Shown: positions 16,451-22,783 of the stretch, one piece after another
Numbering within the stretch: position 1 is the first letter of the stretch
Layout: each line of letters starts with the position of its first letter
Source: OMOG01 sp041485845
GTDB lineage: Bacteria > Acidobacteriota > Terriglobia > Bryobacterales > Bryobacteraceae
Direction of reading: 5' to 3'
DNA length: 28,524 bases
Assembly: GCA_041485845.1 (NCBI GenBank)
Contig: JBGPKH010000030.1
Location: forward strand, 1 to 28,524
Notes under the pieces: generated by a model
What the model was told of the DNA's origin: nothing
The model's input: the letters and a program-made list of their open reading frames with translations, nothing else
Databases searched by the model: none
Made by a program: the position numbers and the translations under genes

Positions 16451-16756
16451 CTACAAAAGCTTTCCCAGGGGCCCCAGGTCCAGGTTCAGGTCGTCCTCCG
16501 CGAGCCCGAATTCTTTTCTTAACCGGTCGATCTCTTCGGCCTGACGCATGAGGGTCAGGCCCAGACGCTCGATCTGGTCTTCGGTCAGCGAGCCGGCGTC
16601 GATGCGCCGGACGGCCTGCCGCTCGAGCAATTCGTGCAGGAGTTTCACCAGCGTGAGCACGAGCTGGCCGAGCCCGTTCTTCACGCTCTCCGGATCGAGG
16701 TCCAGCCGGAGCCGGGCCGCGGCCGCGGGCGTTCGGCCTGGTACGGTTTCCATCAC
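16451..16756 (-). CDS. gvpK: Gas vesicle protein GvpK
   Basis: The family core LGQLVLTLVKLLHELLERQAVRR, a basic/acidic middle (LTEDQIERLGLTLMRQAEEIDRL) and the end DLNLDLGPLGKLL identify GvpK, a conserved accessory protein needed for vesicle formation. Conventional starts are GTG 16756 or ATG 16753, but neither has a ribosome site. The same frame stays open upstream without a stop (NGTARIESESIADFARV) to a CTG at 16811-16813. That CTG follows an excellent AAAGGAG (16821-16827) by 7 nt, inside the preceding gene. The true start may therefore be the CTG, giving 120 residues and a 35-nt overlap; the conservative coordinate is given here. It is 13 nt before gvpJ. Confidence 0.9.
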   Translation of the reverse strand: MMETVPGRTPAAAARLRLDLDPESVKNGLGQLVLTLVKLLHELLERQAVRRIDAGSLTEDQIERLGLTLMRQAEEIDRLRKEFGLAEDDLNLDLGPLGKLL

Positions 16757-16778
16757 GCGCGCAAAGTCGGCAATCGAC

Positions 16779-17039
16779 TCAGACTCGATGCGCGCCGTTC
16801 CATTGGCTGTCAGTGACGTTCTCCTTTCTCATCGCCAGGGCTCCCCGGGCGGTTTCCACCGATGTCAGCACCAGTTGTAGAGCCAGGTAGACGAGCTCCA
16901 CCCCGGCCACCGAGATGGTGACCTCACCGGACACCACGGCGCCCTTATTCAATACGCGGTCGAGCGCCTCGCAAAGCGAGACGCGGTCGAGGTCGTCGAG
17001 CCCGGCCAGGTCGAGCGCGCGACGGTTCTCCCGGTTCAT
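16779..17039 (-). CDS. GvpA/J/M-family minor gas vesicle protein
   Basis: This is an 86-residue shell-family protein. The core SLCEALDRVLNKGAVVSGEV then TISVAGVELVYLALQLVLTSVE has the GvpA-fold layout. The VELVYLALQ text in place of GvpA's IELLSIEAR is typical of the accessory members (GvpJ, GvpM or GvpS in different schemes). A 20-residue charged N-terminal extension precedes it. The ATG at 17037-17039 overlaps the stop of the ArsA-like gene as ATGA, so translation is probably coupled. The exact letter cannot be decided by eye. Confidence 0.85.
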   Translation of the reverse strand: MNRENRRALDLAGLDDLDRVSLCEALDRVLNKGAVVSGEVTISVAGVELVYLALQLVLTSVETARGALAMRKENVTDSQWNGAHRV

Positions 17040-19015
17040 AAGGCCCCCACCAACTCCGGGGTTTGGATCTGGTAGAGCTCTCGCGCCAGTTCCTCCAGGG
17101 CTTCCGTCCCCTCAGGCGGCTGTCTCAGCCGGTGCACCAGTACTAGTTGTTGCGCGGGGAAGGCTTCGCGGAAACGGGCGGCCTCCGCGCGTTCTCTCCG
17201 CCGCAGGCCGGTGCAAAGGGCGCAGTCTTCGGGCGGCGTCATCAGGTTCAGAAAGATGGCGGGGACGTGAATGCCCAGGCGGCCGCACGCCGCCATCAGA
17301 TCCCTGGTCTCTTCCCACGCCATCCGCGCCGGAATGGCGGCCACATAAAGAGCGGAGCGGGCGGGATCGCCGAGCAGCTCCCGGAATCGTTTCAGGTTCT
17401 TCGAAAGCTCGACCAGTTGCCCGGTGAAGCGCGGCAGGTTCAACACGCGTTCGTACTTGAGCAGAACCCCGAAGAAAGTCTTGAGCCACTGATCGATGAG
17501 CGCGGGAAGCTCGATGAGCCGGATGAAATGGCCGGTGGCGGCGGAATCCAGCACCACCAGGTCGTAGCGGCCGTGCATCAGCAGGTCGAGAATGCGCGTC
17601 AGAGCCATCACCTCGTCGAGGCCGGGCGGGGCCAGGTCCATCATCCGCTGGATGACCACGCGATCGAAGGTGAGGTCAAAGCCGGCGGAAACCGACTCGA
17701 ACAATTCCTCGACATCGTCGGCGTAGCGGGCCTTCAAGGCCTCGAATTCGGCGTGGGAGTCGATTTCCACGGCGCTGAGCCCGGCCCCGATGGGAACCGG
17801 CCGGGGCCCGATTTCCAGGTTGAGGCAGGCCGAGAGCGAGTGCGCCGGGTCGGATGAAAACAGCAGGACCCGCTTTTCGGGGAAGTCTTGCGCGAGGCGC
17901 AAGGCCGTGGCGCAGGCGAGCGTGGTCTTGCCCACGCCGCCCTTACCGGCGAACATGACCAACTGGACTTCCGATGAGGGTGACTCGACCGGCGTTTCCA
18001 CTGTGGGGCAGAGCATCGTTTTTGGTGGCCTGCCGAGCCCGGCGGACAACGAAAAACGATCGTCCGCTACACGTTCCAGGGGGAGCACGTGGTCCCACAA
18101 ACGAGTCAGCGGGTCCTCGCCGCGAATCTCTTCGGCCAACACTTCCACGCCCCACATCTCCGCCGGGCGGCCCGCCGCGCACAGGCGCAGGATCTGCCGC
18201 TCCTCCCGTGCGCGGGCGCTCGAGCAGGTGTCACAGGCGCGCGACGGATGGAGCTGGTTGACGATCACGTTCTCCACGTGGAGCCTCCTGCGCCGGACCT
18301 CGCCGAGCATCTCGAGCGTTTCCCGCGCGGTGAGCGGCTCGGCGGTCGCGATGGGAACAAACTGGCAGCGCCGGGGGTCGCGCAGGAGCCGTTCCATGGA
18401 CCGGATGGAGGTCCACCACTGGCGCAAGAAAGCGTCCAACGGGTCGGCGCCGGCCAGGCGGCTGAATACTTTCCGCATGTACCGGCGCTTGGCGAGCAGC
18501 GCGTCGAGCATGGAAAGCCAATTTCGGATCAGGGCCGGCATGGCCAGCAAACGGAGCGTATGGCCGCTCGGCGCCGTGTCCACGACAATCGATGCGTAGA
18601 CCCGGTTTTCCACCCAGCTCACGATTTCCAGGAAGGCCATGAGCTCGTCGAGGCCCGGAAGGCTCAGGCTCAGGAAGCGCCCGATATCCTCGTCGTCGAG
18701 GAACGTGCCGGCCGCGGCGATGGCATGCAGCTTCTCTCCGTTTTCGCGGCGGAACTTTGCCAGGCATTCCTGCGCATCCAGCTCCAGCACGGTGAGGTTG
18801 GCGGGGGGGACCATGCCTGCGAGGCAGTCCTGAACGGAGTGCGCCGGATCGGTGGAGACCAGCAGAAAGATCTCTCCCTTCCGTTCCTGCGCCAGGCGCA
18901 GGGCCGAGGCGGTGGCGAAGGTGGTTTTTCCCACGCCGCCCTTGCCGCCGAACAGCAGCAGCCGGAGCTCCGGGTTGTTCAGGAACGAGGGCTGCGCGTT
19001 ATCCGTCCCTGTCAT
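17036..19015 (-). CDS. Tandem-fused ArsA/Get3-like ATPase of the gas-vesicle cluster
   Basis: The protein has 659 residues from the ATG at 19015, which overlaps gvpG by 17 nt and has GAGGAG about 10 nt upstream; the frame could start up to 60 nt earlier. It is two ArsA/Get3 domains in one chain. Each has a deviant Walker A (GKGGVGKTT at about residues 24-32 and 357-365), an A-loop-like TDPAHS or SDPAHS, and a switch motif (DTAPSGHT, DSAATGHF). Each also has a late Cys-x2-Cys (CDTC, CALC) at the place where Get3 binds zinc. Bacterial ArsA is also a double domain, but no arsB, arsC or arsR is near. Get3 chaperones hydrophobic helices, so handling of the hydrophobic Gvp shell proteins is an attractive inference from context. 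It is not proven. Confidence 0.88.
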   Translation of the reverse strand: MTGTDNAQPSFLNNPELRLLLFGGKGGVGKTTFATASALRLAQERKGEIFLLVSTDPAHSVQDCLAGMVPPANLTVLELDAQECLAKFRRENGEKLHAIAAAGTFLDDEDIGRFLSLSLPGLDELMAFLEIVSWVENRVYASIVVDTAPSGHTLRLLAMPALIRNWLSMLDALLAKRRYMRKVFSRLAGADPLDAFLRQWWTSIRSMERLLRDPRRCQFVPIATAEPLTARETLEMLGEVRRRRLHVENVIVNQLHPSRACDTCSSARAREERQILRLCAAGRPAEMWGVEVLAEEIRGEDPLTRLWDHVLPLERVADDRFSLSAGLGRPPKTMLCPTVETPVESPSSEVQLVMFAGKGGVGKTTLACATALRLAQDFPEKRVLLFSSDPAHSLSACLNLEIGPRPVPIGAGLSAVEIDSHAEFEALKARYADDVEELFESVSAGFDLTFDRVVIQRMMDLAPPGLDEVMALTRILDLLMHGRYDLVVLDSAATGHFIRLIELPALIDQWLKTFFGVLLKYERVLNLPRFTGQLVELSKNLKRFRELLGDPARSALYVAAIPARMAWEETRDLMAACGRLGIHVPAIFLNLMTPPEDCALCTGLRRRERAEAARFREAFPAQQLVLVHRLRQPPEGTEALEELARELYQIQTPELVGAL

Positions 19016-19283
19016 GCGCCGGGGTCTCCTCGAGCTCATCCTCACTGCCGGACGCGGAACGAGCTTCAATTTCATCCAGCCGGTCGAGCAGCGTTTTCTC
19101 GTGGGATTCGAATTCCTCCTCGGTGATGGCGCTGGTCTCCAGTTGCATATAGAGGTTTCTGAGCTGCTGCGAGATCGACTCCGGCTCGTTGGCGATCTCC
19201 TCGCTCGCCTGGTTGTGGATTTCGCGGAAGATCCACAGAATACTGCGCACCGGAAAGAACAGGAGATCGTCCACCAGCAGCAT
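18999..19283 (-). CDS. gvpG: Gas vesicle protein GvpG
   Basis: This is a 94-residue accessory protein. The N-terminus MLLVDDLLFFPVRSILWIFREIH is the family signature, followed by LRNLYMQLETSAITEEEFESHEKTLLDRLDEIE, a helical region characteristic of GvpG. The tail is acidic and Ser-rich. It begins 3 nt after gvpF and overlaps the ArsA-like gene, so the three are probably co-translated. GvpG is thought to work with GvpF/L in early assembly. Confidence 0.92.
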   Translation of the reverse strand: MLLVDDLLFFPVRSILWIFREIHNQASEEIANEPESISQQLRNLYMQLETSAITEEEFESHEKTLLDRLDEIEARSASGSEDELEETPAHDRDG

Positions 19284-19286
19284 CCG

Positions 19287-20087
19287 CTAGGCCTCCAGCG
19301 TCACGTCGACGAAATTATGCGGGGCCCACGGGCCGTTGTAGTCGAAGGCGAAATTGTTGTCGAACCGCTGCGCCGCCTGAAAGACCGCCGAGCTGAAGCT
19401 TTCCTGCGCCTGGCGTTGGACCAGGCAGGCGAGATTCATCACCTCCCGCTCGGCGCGGCATTTGCCCACATTCACCTCGCAGCCGGCGCGCGAAAGAATC
19501 CCCTCGACCTGTTCGGTGTGGTTGTCCCGGTCCTCGCCAAGGAGCCGGTCAAACGTGCGGCCGAGCTCGATCTTCTCCTCCTGCGTGGCCAGCCGGCCGC
19601 CGCCCAGAAGGCGGTCACGGGCCGTCCGCAGCTCCGCGTGCGTGTTCACGAAATACTCGAAAATGTTGGGCACGTCCCAACTCACCCTGAGCCCCATTTC
19701 CACCTTCCCGGCGACGCGCTGGAGCTGATCGAGAAAGGTCCGCTGATTGCGCTGCAGGATCTTGCGGATCTCGCTGGGATCGTCGGCCAGGATCCCGAAC
19801 GCCATGGGCAGCGGCGTGGTGGTGGCCAGGAGCTTTTTGAGAACCTCCTGGTGCGCCCCCAGGTTCCGCCGCTCGGGCCGGACCCTGGGGCTGGAAACGC
19901 CGCCGACCACCGCCGCCAGCCGCCCTTCGACGATGGTGGAGACCTCCTTGCCGTCCAGACCGGCGCAGCCCCAGGGCTGCACATCGGCGGCGTAGAGGAT
20001 GGCAAACAGGTATTGCCGCCCTTCCGCCGCCGCGACCGGCGGCGCCTGGGGGTCTCCCTTCAAAACGGCTTGAGCGGTATCACTCAT
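19287..20087 (-). CDS. gvpF: Gas vesicle protein GvpF/GvpL family (copy 3)
   Basis: This is a 266-residue accessory protein. Recognisable blocks are YLFAILYA near residue 26, HQEVLKKLLATTTPLPMAFG in the N-terminal domain, EMGLRVSWD in the centre, and NNFAFDYNGPWAPHNFVDVTL at the C-terminus. That is the two-domain pattern of GvpF, which binds GvpA monomers and helps assembly. It is the third GvpF/L paralogue of the cluster and the most GvpF-like. A palindromic repeat (20101-20159) separates it from the preceding small gene, and gvpG follows after 3 nt. Confidence 0.92.
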   Translation of the reverse strand: MSDTAQAVLKGDPQAPPVAAAEGRQYLFAILYAADVQPWGCAGLDGKEVSTIVEGRLAAVVGGVSSPRVRPERRNLGAHQEVLKKLLATTTPLPMAFGILADDPSEIRKILQRNQRTFLDQLQRVAGKVEMGLRVSWDVPNIFEYFVNTHAELRTARDRLLGGGRLATQEEKIELGRTFDRLLGEDRDNHTEQVEGILSRAGCEVNVGKCRAEREVMNLACLVQRQAQESFSSAVFQAAQRFDNNFAFDYNGPWAPHNFVDVTLEA

Positions 20088-20100
20088 ATGTTCTTCTCCA

Positions 20101-20159
20101 GTGGGGCGGGCCTCCGGGCCGGCCCCGCCGTTGGCAGGCCTGGAGGCCCAGGCTACTCA
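20101..20159. repeat. Palindromic GC repeat, copy A
   Basis: The arms GGGCCTCCGGGCC (about 20109-20121) and GGCCTGGAGGCCC (about 20137-20149) pair with one mismatch across a GC-rich loop. The right flank GGCTACTCA includes the stop codon of the small coiled-coil gene. It is the same family as 21559-21623 and 27916-27943. Confidence 0.7.
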
Positions 20160-20471
20160 GTACCGGATCCGGAATCCGCTCGCGCGTACGCGCCCCGAGG
20201 ACTTCACTTCAAGGCCCGGCAGCCGCCCCGGCGCCCGCGCCGCAGTGCCGGTTACCGCCGCCAGCAGTTGCTGTTTTTCTTTCTCGATCTCGCGCAGCCG
20301 CTCATCGATCTCCGCGATGCGCCGCGCCGCGCTGGCGCGTTCGGCGCCCCGCCGCGCCTTCTCCATTTCGAGCGAGGTAATCTGCATGTACCCGCGGTAG
20401 GGCAGCGACGAGCAGTCCACCCTGCTCGAAAGCGTCCTGATATTCTTCAGACCACGGCCGATGGCTGGCAT
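20157..20471 (-). CDS. Small coiled-coil protein of the gas-vesicle cluster (unnamed)
   Basis: The 104-residue protein starts 6 nt after gvpN. The N-terminal part (RGLKNIRTLSSRVDCSSLPYRGYMQI) is distinctive. The middle is a charged coiled coil (RRIAEIDERLREIEKEKQQLL), and the C-terminus is basic, ending GFRIRY. From memory, proteins with this 'RTLSSRVD..LPY..YMQI..LEMEK' text occur in other bacterial gvp clusters but have no settled name. An assembly or shell-associated role is inferred only from position. The stop codon lies at the edge of a palindromic repeat. Confidence 0.75.
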   Translation of the reverse strand: MPAIGRGLKNIRTLSSRVDCSSLPYRGYMQITSLEMEKARRGAERASAARRIAEIDERLREIEKEKQQLLAAVTGTAARAPGRLPGLEVKSSGRVRASGFRIRY

Positions 20472-20477
20472 CTCAGA

Positions 20478-21491
20478 TCACTCCTGTCCCGCCGGCGCTT
20501 TGGCCGCGGCCCGGGCTTTCGGCCGTTTGCCGCCGCCGGAGAGGACCTTGGCCACGGCTTCTTCCACCTTCTCCGGCATCAGCGAGAGTCCGTCGCGGGT
20601 CACCTTGGCCGTGTCGGTGTGCAGCACGTCGCGGTAGACCCACTGAAACACCGGGTCGCCGAACCTGGCGTGCGCGTGCCGGTGTGCCAGGATCTTGGCC
20701 ATGGCGATGGTGGCGCGGATGGTTGGCCGGTGATTGCTCACGCCCACGCCGCGCAGTTCCCGCACTACATCCACGATCACTTCGGCGTCCTCCCGCGAGA
20801 CGCCCGACTTGCCAATGGCCACCCGAATCTCGGTTTCGCGGTCCAGGTTGCCGATGGGGATCGTGATCAGACGGTCCATCAGCGCATCCTGGGTCTTGTG
20901 CACTCCGGCATACTCCTCGGGGTTCGAAGTGAACACGGCGCGGAAGTCCGGATGAACGTCGATGTAGCCTTCACCCGACCGCCGCAGGCTGGGCAGATTC
21001 AGGATTCTCTCCTCCAGCACGCTCAGCAGCGCGTTGTTGGCCTCCGGACGGGAACGGTTGAACTCGTCATATACCAGCGTGTGCCCCTGCTGGCAGGCCA
21101 TGGTGAGACGGTTGTCCATCCAGACCGTACTCATGTTCTCCTCGGTTTTGATCACCGAGTGGATGTAGTTGTCGATCAGTTTCGACTTGCGGTAGCCGGT
21201 GTCTCTCCCGATCAGGTCCGAGCTGCTGAACTCGTCGTCGCCGTGAATCAGGGTCACGGGCCTTCCGCGCCGCGCCGCCACATGGAAGGCCAGCGTAGTC
21301 TTTCCCGTCCCGGCCGGACCGGCGAAGTGCACCGCATACCCGACTTCCAGATAAGCGATGGCCCGCTCGGTCAGGTCCTGAATGTGCGGCGTGGCCACGA
21401 ACTCATCGCTCGGCTCGGGCGTCACGTGGTCGCCTTCGGGTTGAATGCGGACCAACTCCGGCATTCGCTCGGCTGCATCCATCGTCACCAT
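20478..21491 (-). CDS. gvpN: Gas vesicle AAA+ ATPase GvpN
   Basis: This is a MoxR-like AAA+ ATPase needed for gas-vesicle enlargement. It has 337 residues. Walker A GPAGTGKT is at about residues 58-65. Next come VTLIHGDDEFSSSDLIGRD, the Walker B region HTLVYDEFNRSRPEANNALLSVLEE (split in family alignments), the sensor FTSNPEEYAG and MDRLITIPI, all close to the family consensus. The C-terminal tail is Lys/Ala-rich (KRPKARAAAKAPAGQE). The start could be ATG 21491 or ATG 21482; both sit after a purine-rich GGGAGAAAGAG stretch. Confidence 0.94.
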   Translation of the reverse strand: MVTMDAAERMPELVRIQPEGDHVTPEPSDEFVATPHIQDLTERAIAYLEVGYAVHFAGPAGTGKTTLAFHVAARRGRPVTLIHGDDEFSSSDLIGRDTGYRKSKLIDNYIHSVIKTEENMSTVWMDNRLTMACQQGHTLVYDEFNRSRPEANNALLSVLEERILNLPSLRRSGEGYIDVHPDFRAVFTSNPEEYAGVHKTQDALMDRLITIPIGNLDRETEIRVAIGKSGVSREDAEVIVDVVRELRGVGVSNHRPTIRATIAMAKILAHRHAHARFGDPVFQWVYRDVLHTDTAKVTRDGLSLMPEKVEEAVAKVLSGGGKRPKARAAAKAPAGQE

Positions 21492-21558
21492 GTTGAAGCT
21501 CTTTCTCCCTTTTCTTTAGTCCATCGAGGCGGCTGAAAATATCAAGGTTATTTCTGGC

Positions 21559-21623
21559 GTGGGGCGGGCCTCCAGAGCGGGCCTGCCTAGCGACTGGGCA
21601 GGCCTGGAGGCCCACCTTACTCA
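21559..21623. repeat. Palindromic GC repeat, copy B
   Basis: Left arm GGGCGGGCCTCCAG and right arm CTGGAGGCCCACC pair with one mismatch, and an inner pair GCCTGCC..GGCAGGC extends the stem. The last bases (TACTCA) contain the stop of the 93-residue gene, exactly as in copy A. It lies between that gene and gvpN. Confidence 0.7.
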
Positions 21624-21902
21624 AGCCCGGCCGGTCCAGACGCTACGCACTCCGGCCAGGTCCGACTGCATGGCGCTCTGCTGCGCGGCTATGGCGCGTT
21701 TCAGATTCTGCAGAAACGACTGCCGTTCGCTCTTGGTCCTCCGCGCCATCCCCACGCGCATGCTCGCGAACTGGCCGCACAGGCCTGCCACGGATTGCTT
21801 CCGGTCCCGGCTCTCCTGCGCCATGTGGTTCATCAGATTCCCGCGGTCCGCGCGCAGAGCGAGGATTTCGTCGCGCAGGCGGGTCATATCGTCGGTTAGC
21901 AT
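21621..21902 (-). CDS. Small helical protein of the gas-vesicle cluster (unnamed)
   Basis: This 93-residue protein has its ATG at 21902, 5 nt after AAGGAGA. It is predicted almost fully helical and highly charged. LTDDMTRLRDEILALRADR is a heptad coiled coil, and the end ERQSFLQNLKRAIAAQQ then DLAGVRSVWTG resembles proteins I recall next to gvpA in proteobacterial clusters. It lies 86 nt after gvpA, so it is expressed with the shell protein. No enzymatic motif or transmembrane segment is present. A scaffold or accessory role is only inferred. Confidence 0.72.
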   Translation of the reverse strand: MLTDDMTRLRDEILALRADRGNLMNHMAQESRDRKQSVAGLCGQFASMRVGMARRTKSERQSFLQNLKRAIAAQQSAMQSDLAGVRSVWTGRA

Positions 21903-21988
21903 TGGTTCTCCTTGTGTTGCCCGCCAGCCGCAGGGGAAAACCCCATCCTGGGCATCCCAACAGCCGGCGGGGGTTTGGTTTCGTCGCT

Positions 21989-22207
21989 TTAGGCCGGCGC
22001 AGCAGCGCTGGCGGTAAGGCCGATCGCCTCGGCATACTTCAGGTAGGTTTCCACCGAAGCAATCACTACACGGGCTTCGATCGACAACAGCTCGATGCCG
22101 ACCAAAGACACCTTCACCCAGGCATCGATCACGATACCTTTGTCGAGAATGCGGTCAACAACCTCTGCCAGGCTCGATGAGTCCGTGGCCTTTTGTACTT
22201 TCGCCAT
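21989..22207 (-). CDS. gvpA: Major gas vesicle shell protein GvpA
   Basis: This is the structural protein that builds the ribs of the gas vesicle wall. At 72 residues it has the classical length. SSLAEVVDRILDKGIVIDAW, VKVSLVGIELLSIEARVVIA and SVETYLKYAEAIGLT run in order and are almost identical to the universal GvpA sequence. A short Ala-rich tail ends the protein. The ATG follows AAAGGAGT by about 6 nt. It is preceded by a 162-nt non-coding gap, the largest inside the cluster, where a dedicated strong promoter would be expected. Confidence 0.97.
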   Translation of the reverse strand: MAKVQKATDSSSLAEVVDRILDKGIVIDAWVKVSLVGIELLSIEARVVIASVETYLKYAEAIGLTASAAAPA

Positions 22208-22369
22208 GTGTTACTCCTTTCGAAGATATGGACCTCGTATATTGGCGGCCCGGCTGTCATCCATGCAGTCCGAGGTCCGCTCCAACGCCCCACGGGCCGG
22301 TCTCGAAACATCTTTCTTTGCTGCGTGTTGGCGAGTATTCCCCGGCGCCGGCGAGGAGTAAGGCGGAAT
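22208..22369 (-). promoter_or_regulatory. Probable gvpA leader/promoter region
   Basis: This is the only sizeable non-coding gap within the cluster, directly upstream of the major shell gene. It holds a 7-bp inverted repeat (GACCTCG at 22231-22237 and CGAGGTC at 22271-22277), an AT-rich AATATA at about 22240-22245 in the hairpin loop, and the ribosome site AAAGGAG. No convincing -35/-10 pair could be chosen by eye, and no sigma-54 GG-N10-GC element was found. Confidence 0.4.
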
Positions 22370-22783
22370 TCATTCCCTAGCTCCGATTCCCGCACTTAGG
22401 GGATCCGGGCGCCCCAGCAGAGCCTTCTGAACGGAGCGCACGATGTCGCCATGGAGAAACGGTTTGCCCACAAAATCCTGAATCAATCCGCTGGCCAGCG
22501 CCTCCTGAATGACAACGTCGTCCGGGTAGAAGTAGCCGGAGACGATGATGATCAGGATGCCGGGCGCCAGCGCGCGAATCCGCCGCGCCAGCTCCAGGCC
22601 GTCCAGATCCGCGAGTTTGGCGTCGAGCAGCGCCAGCGCATAGGGGAACCGGCGCACCTCCTCGACCGCCTGCTCGGCCCGCAGCACGTGTTGCGAGGGG
22701 ACGCCGTGCTTTTGGAGAACATGCCCCAGCGCCCAGCAGGTATCCGGGTCGTCATCGACGATCAGGCAAGTGGATGGCCGCAT
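22370..22783 (-). CDS. Single-domain response regulator (receiver only)
   Basis: This is a 137-residue CheY-like receiver without an output domain. The acidic pocket DDD is at residues 10-12 (CLIVDDDPDT), the phospho-acceptor is in LALLDAKLADLDG (Asp about 54), the conserved Ser is in IIIVSGYFYP, and the Lys is in FVGKPF. The start overlaps the histidine-kinase 3' end by 32 nt, so the pair is surely co-expressed. With no DNA-binding domain it must act through protein contact or a phosphorelay. It lies directly upstream of gvpA. Confidence 0.9.
   Translation of the reverse strand: MRPSTCLIVDDDPDTCWALGHVLQKHGVPSQHVLRAEQAVEEVRRFPYALALLDAKLADLDGLELARRIRALAPGILIIIVSGYFYPDDVVIQEALASGLIQDFVGKPFLHGDIVRSVQKALLGRPDPLSAGIGARE

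Noticed and set aside
17036..19015. Arsenite pump ATPase of an ars operon
   Set aside because: No arsB, arsC, arsD or arsR in the window; the gene overlaps gvp genes at both ends.
18852..21536. 894-codon open frame on the plus strand across the gvp cluster
   Set aside because: It is antisense to GvpF, GvpN and the ArsA-like gene, which all have clear family motifs; the open frame is a by-product of high GC and codon bias.
22129..22395. 88-codon minus-strand frame upstream of gvpA
   Set aside because: It runs through the gvpA leader and overlaps GvpA in another frame; no ribosome site and Arg-rich composition.
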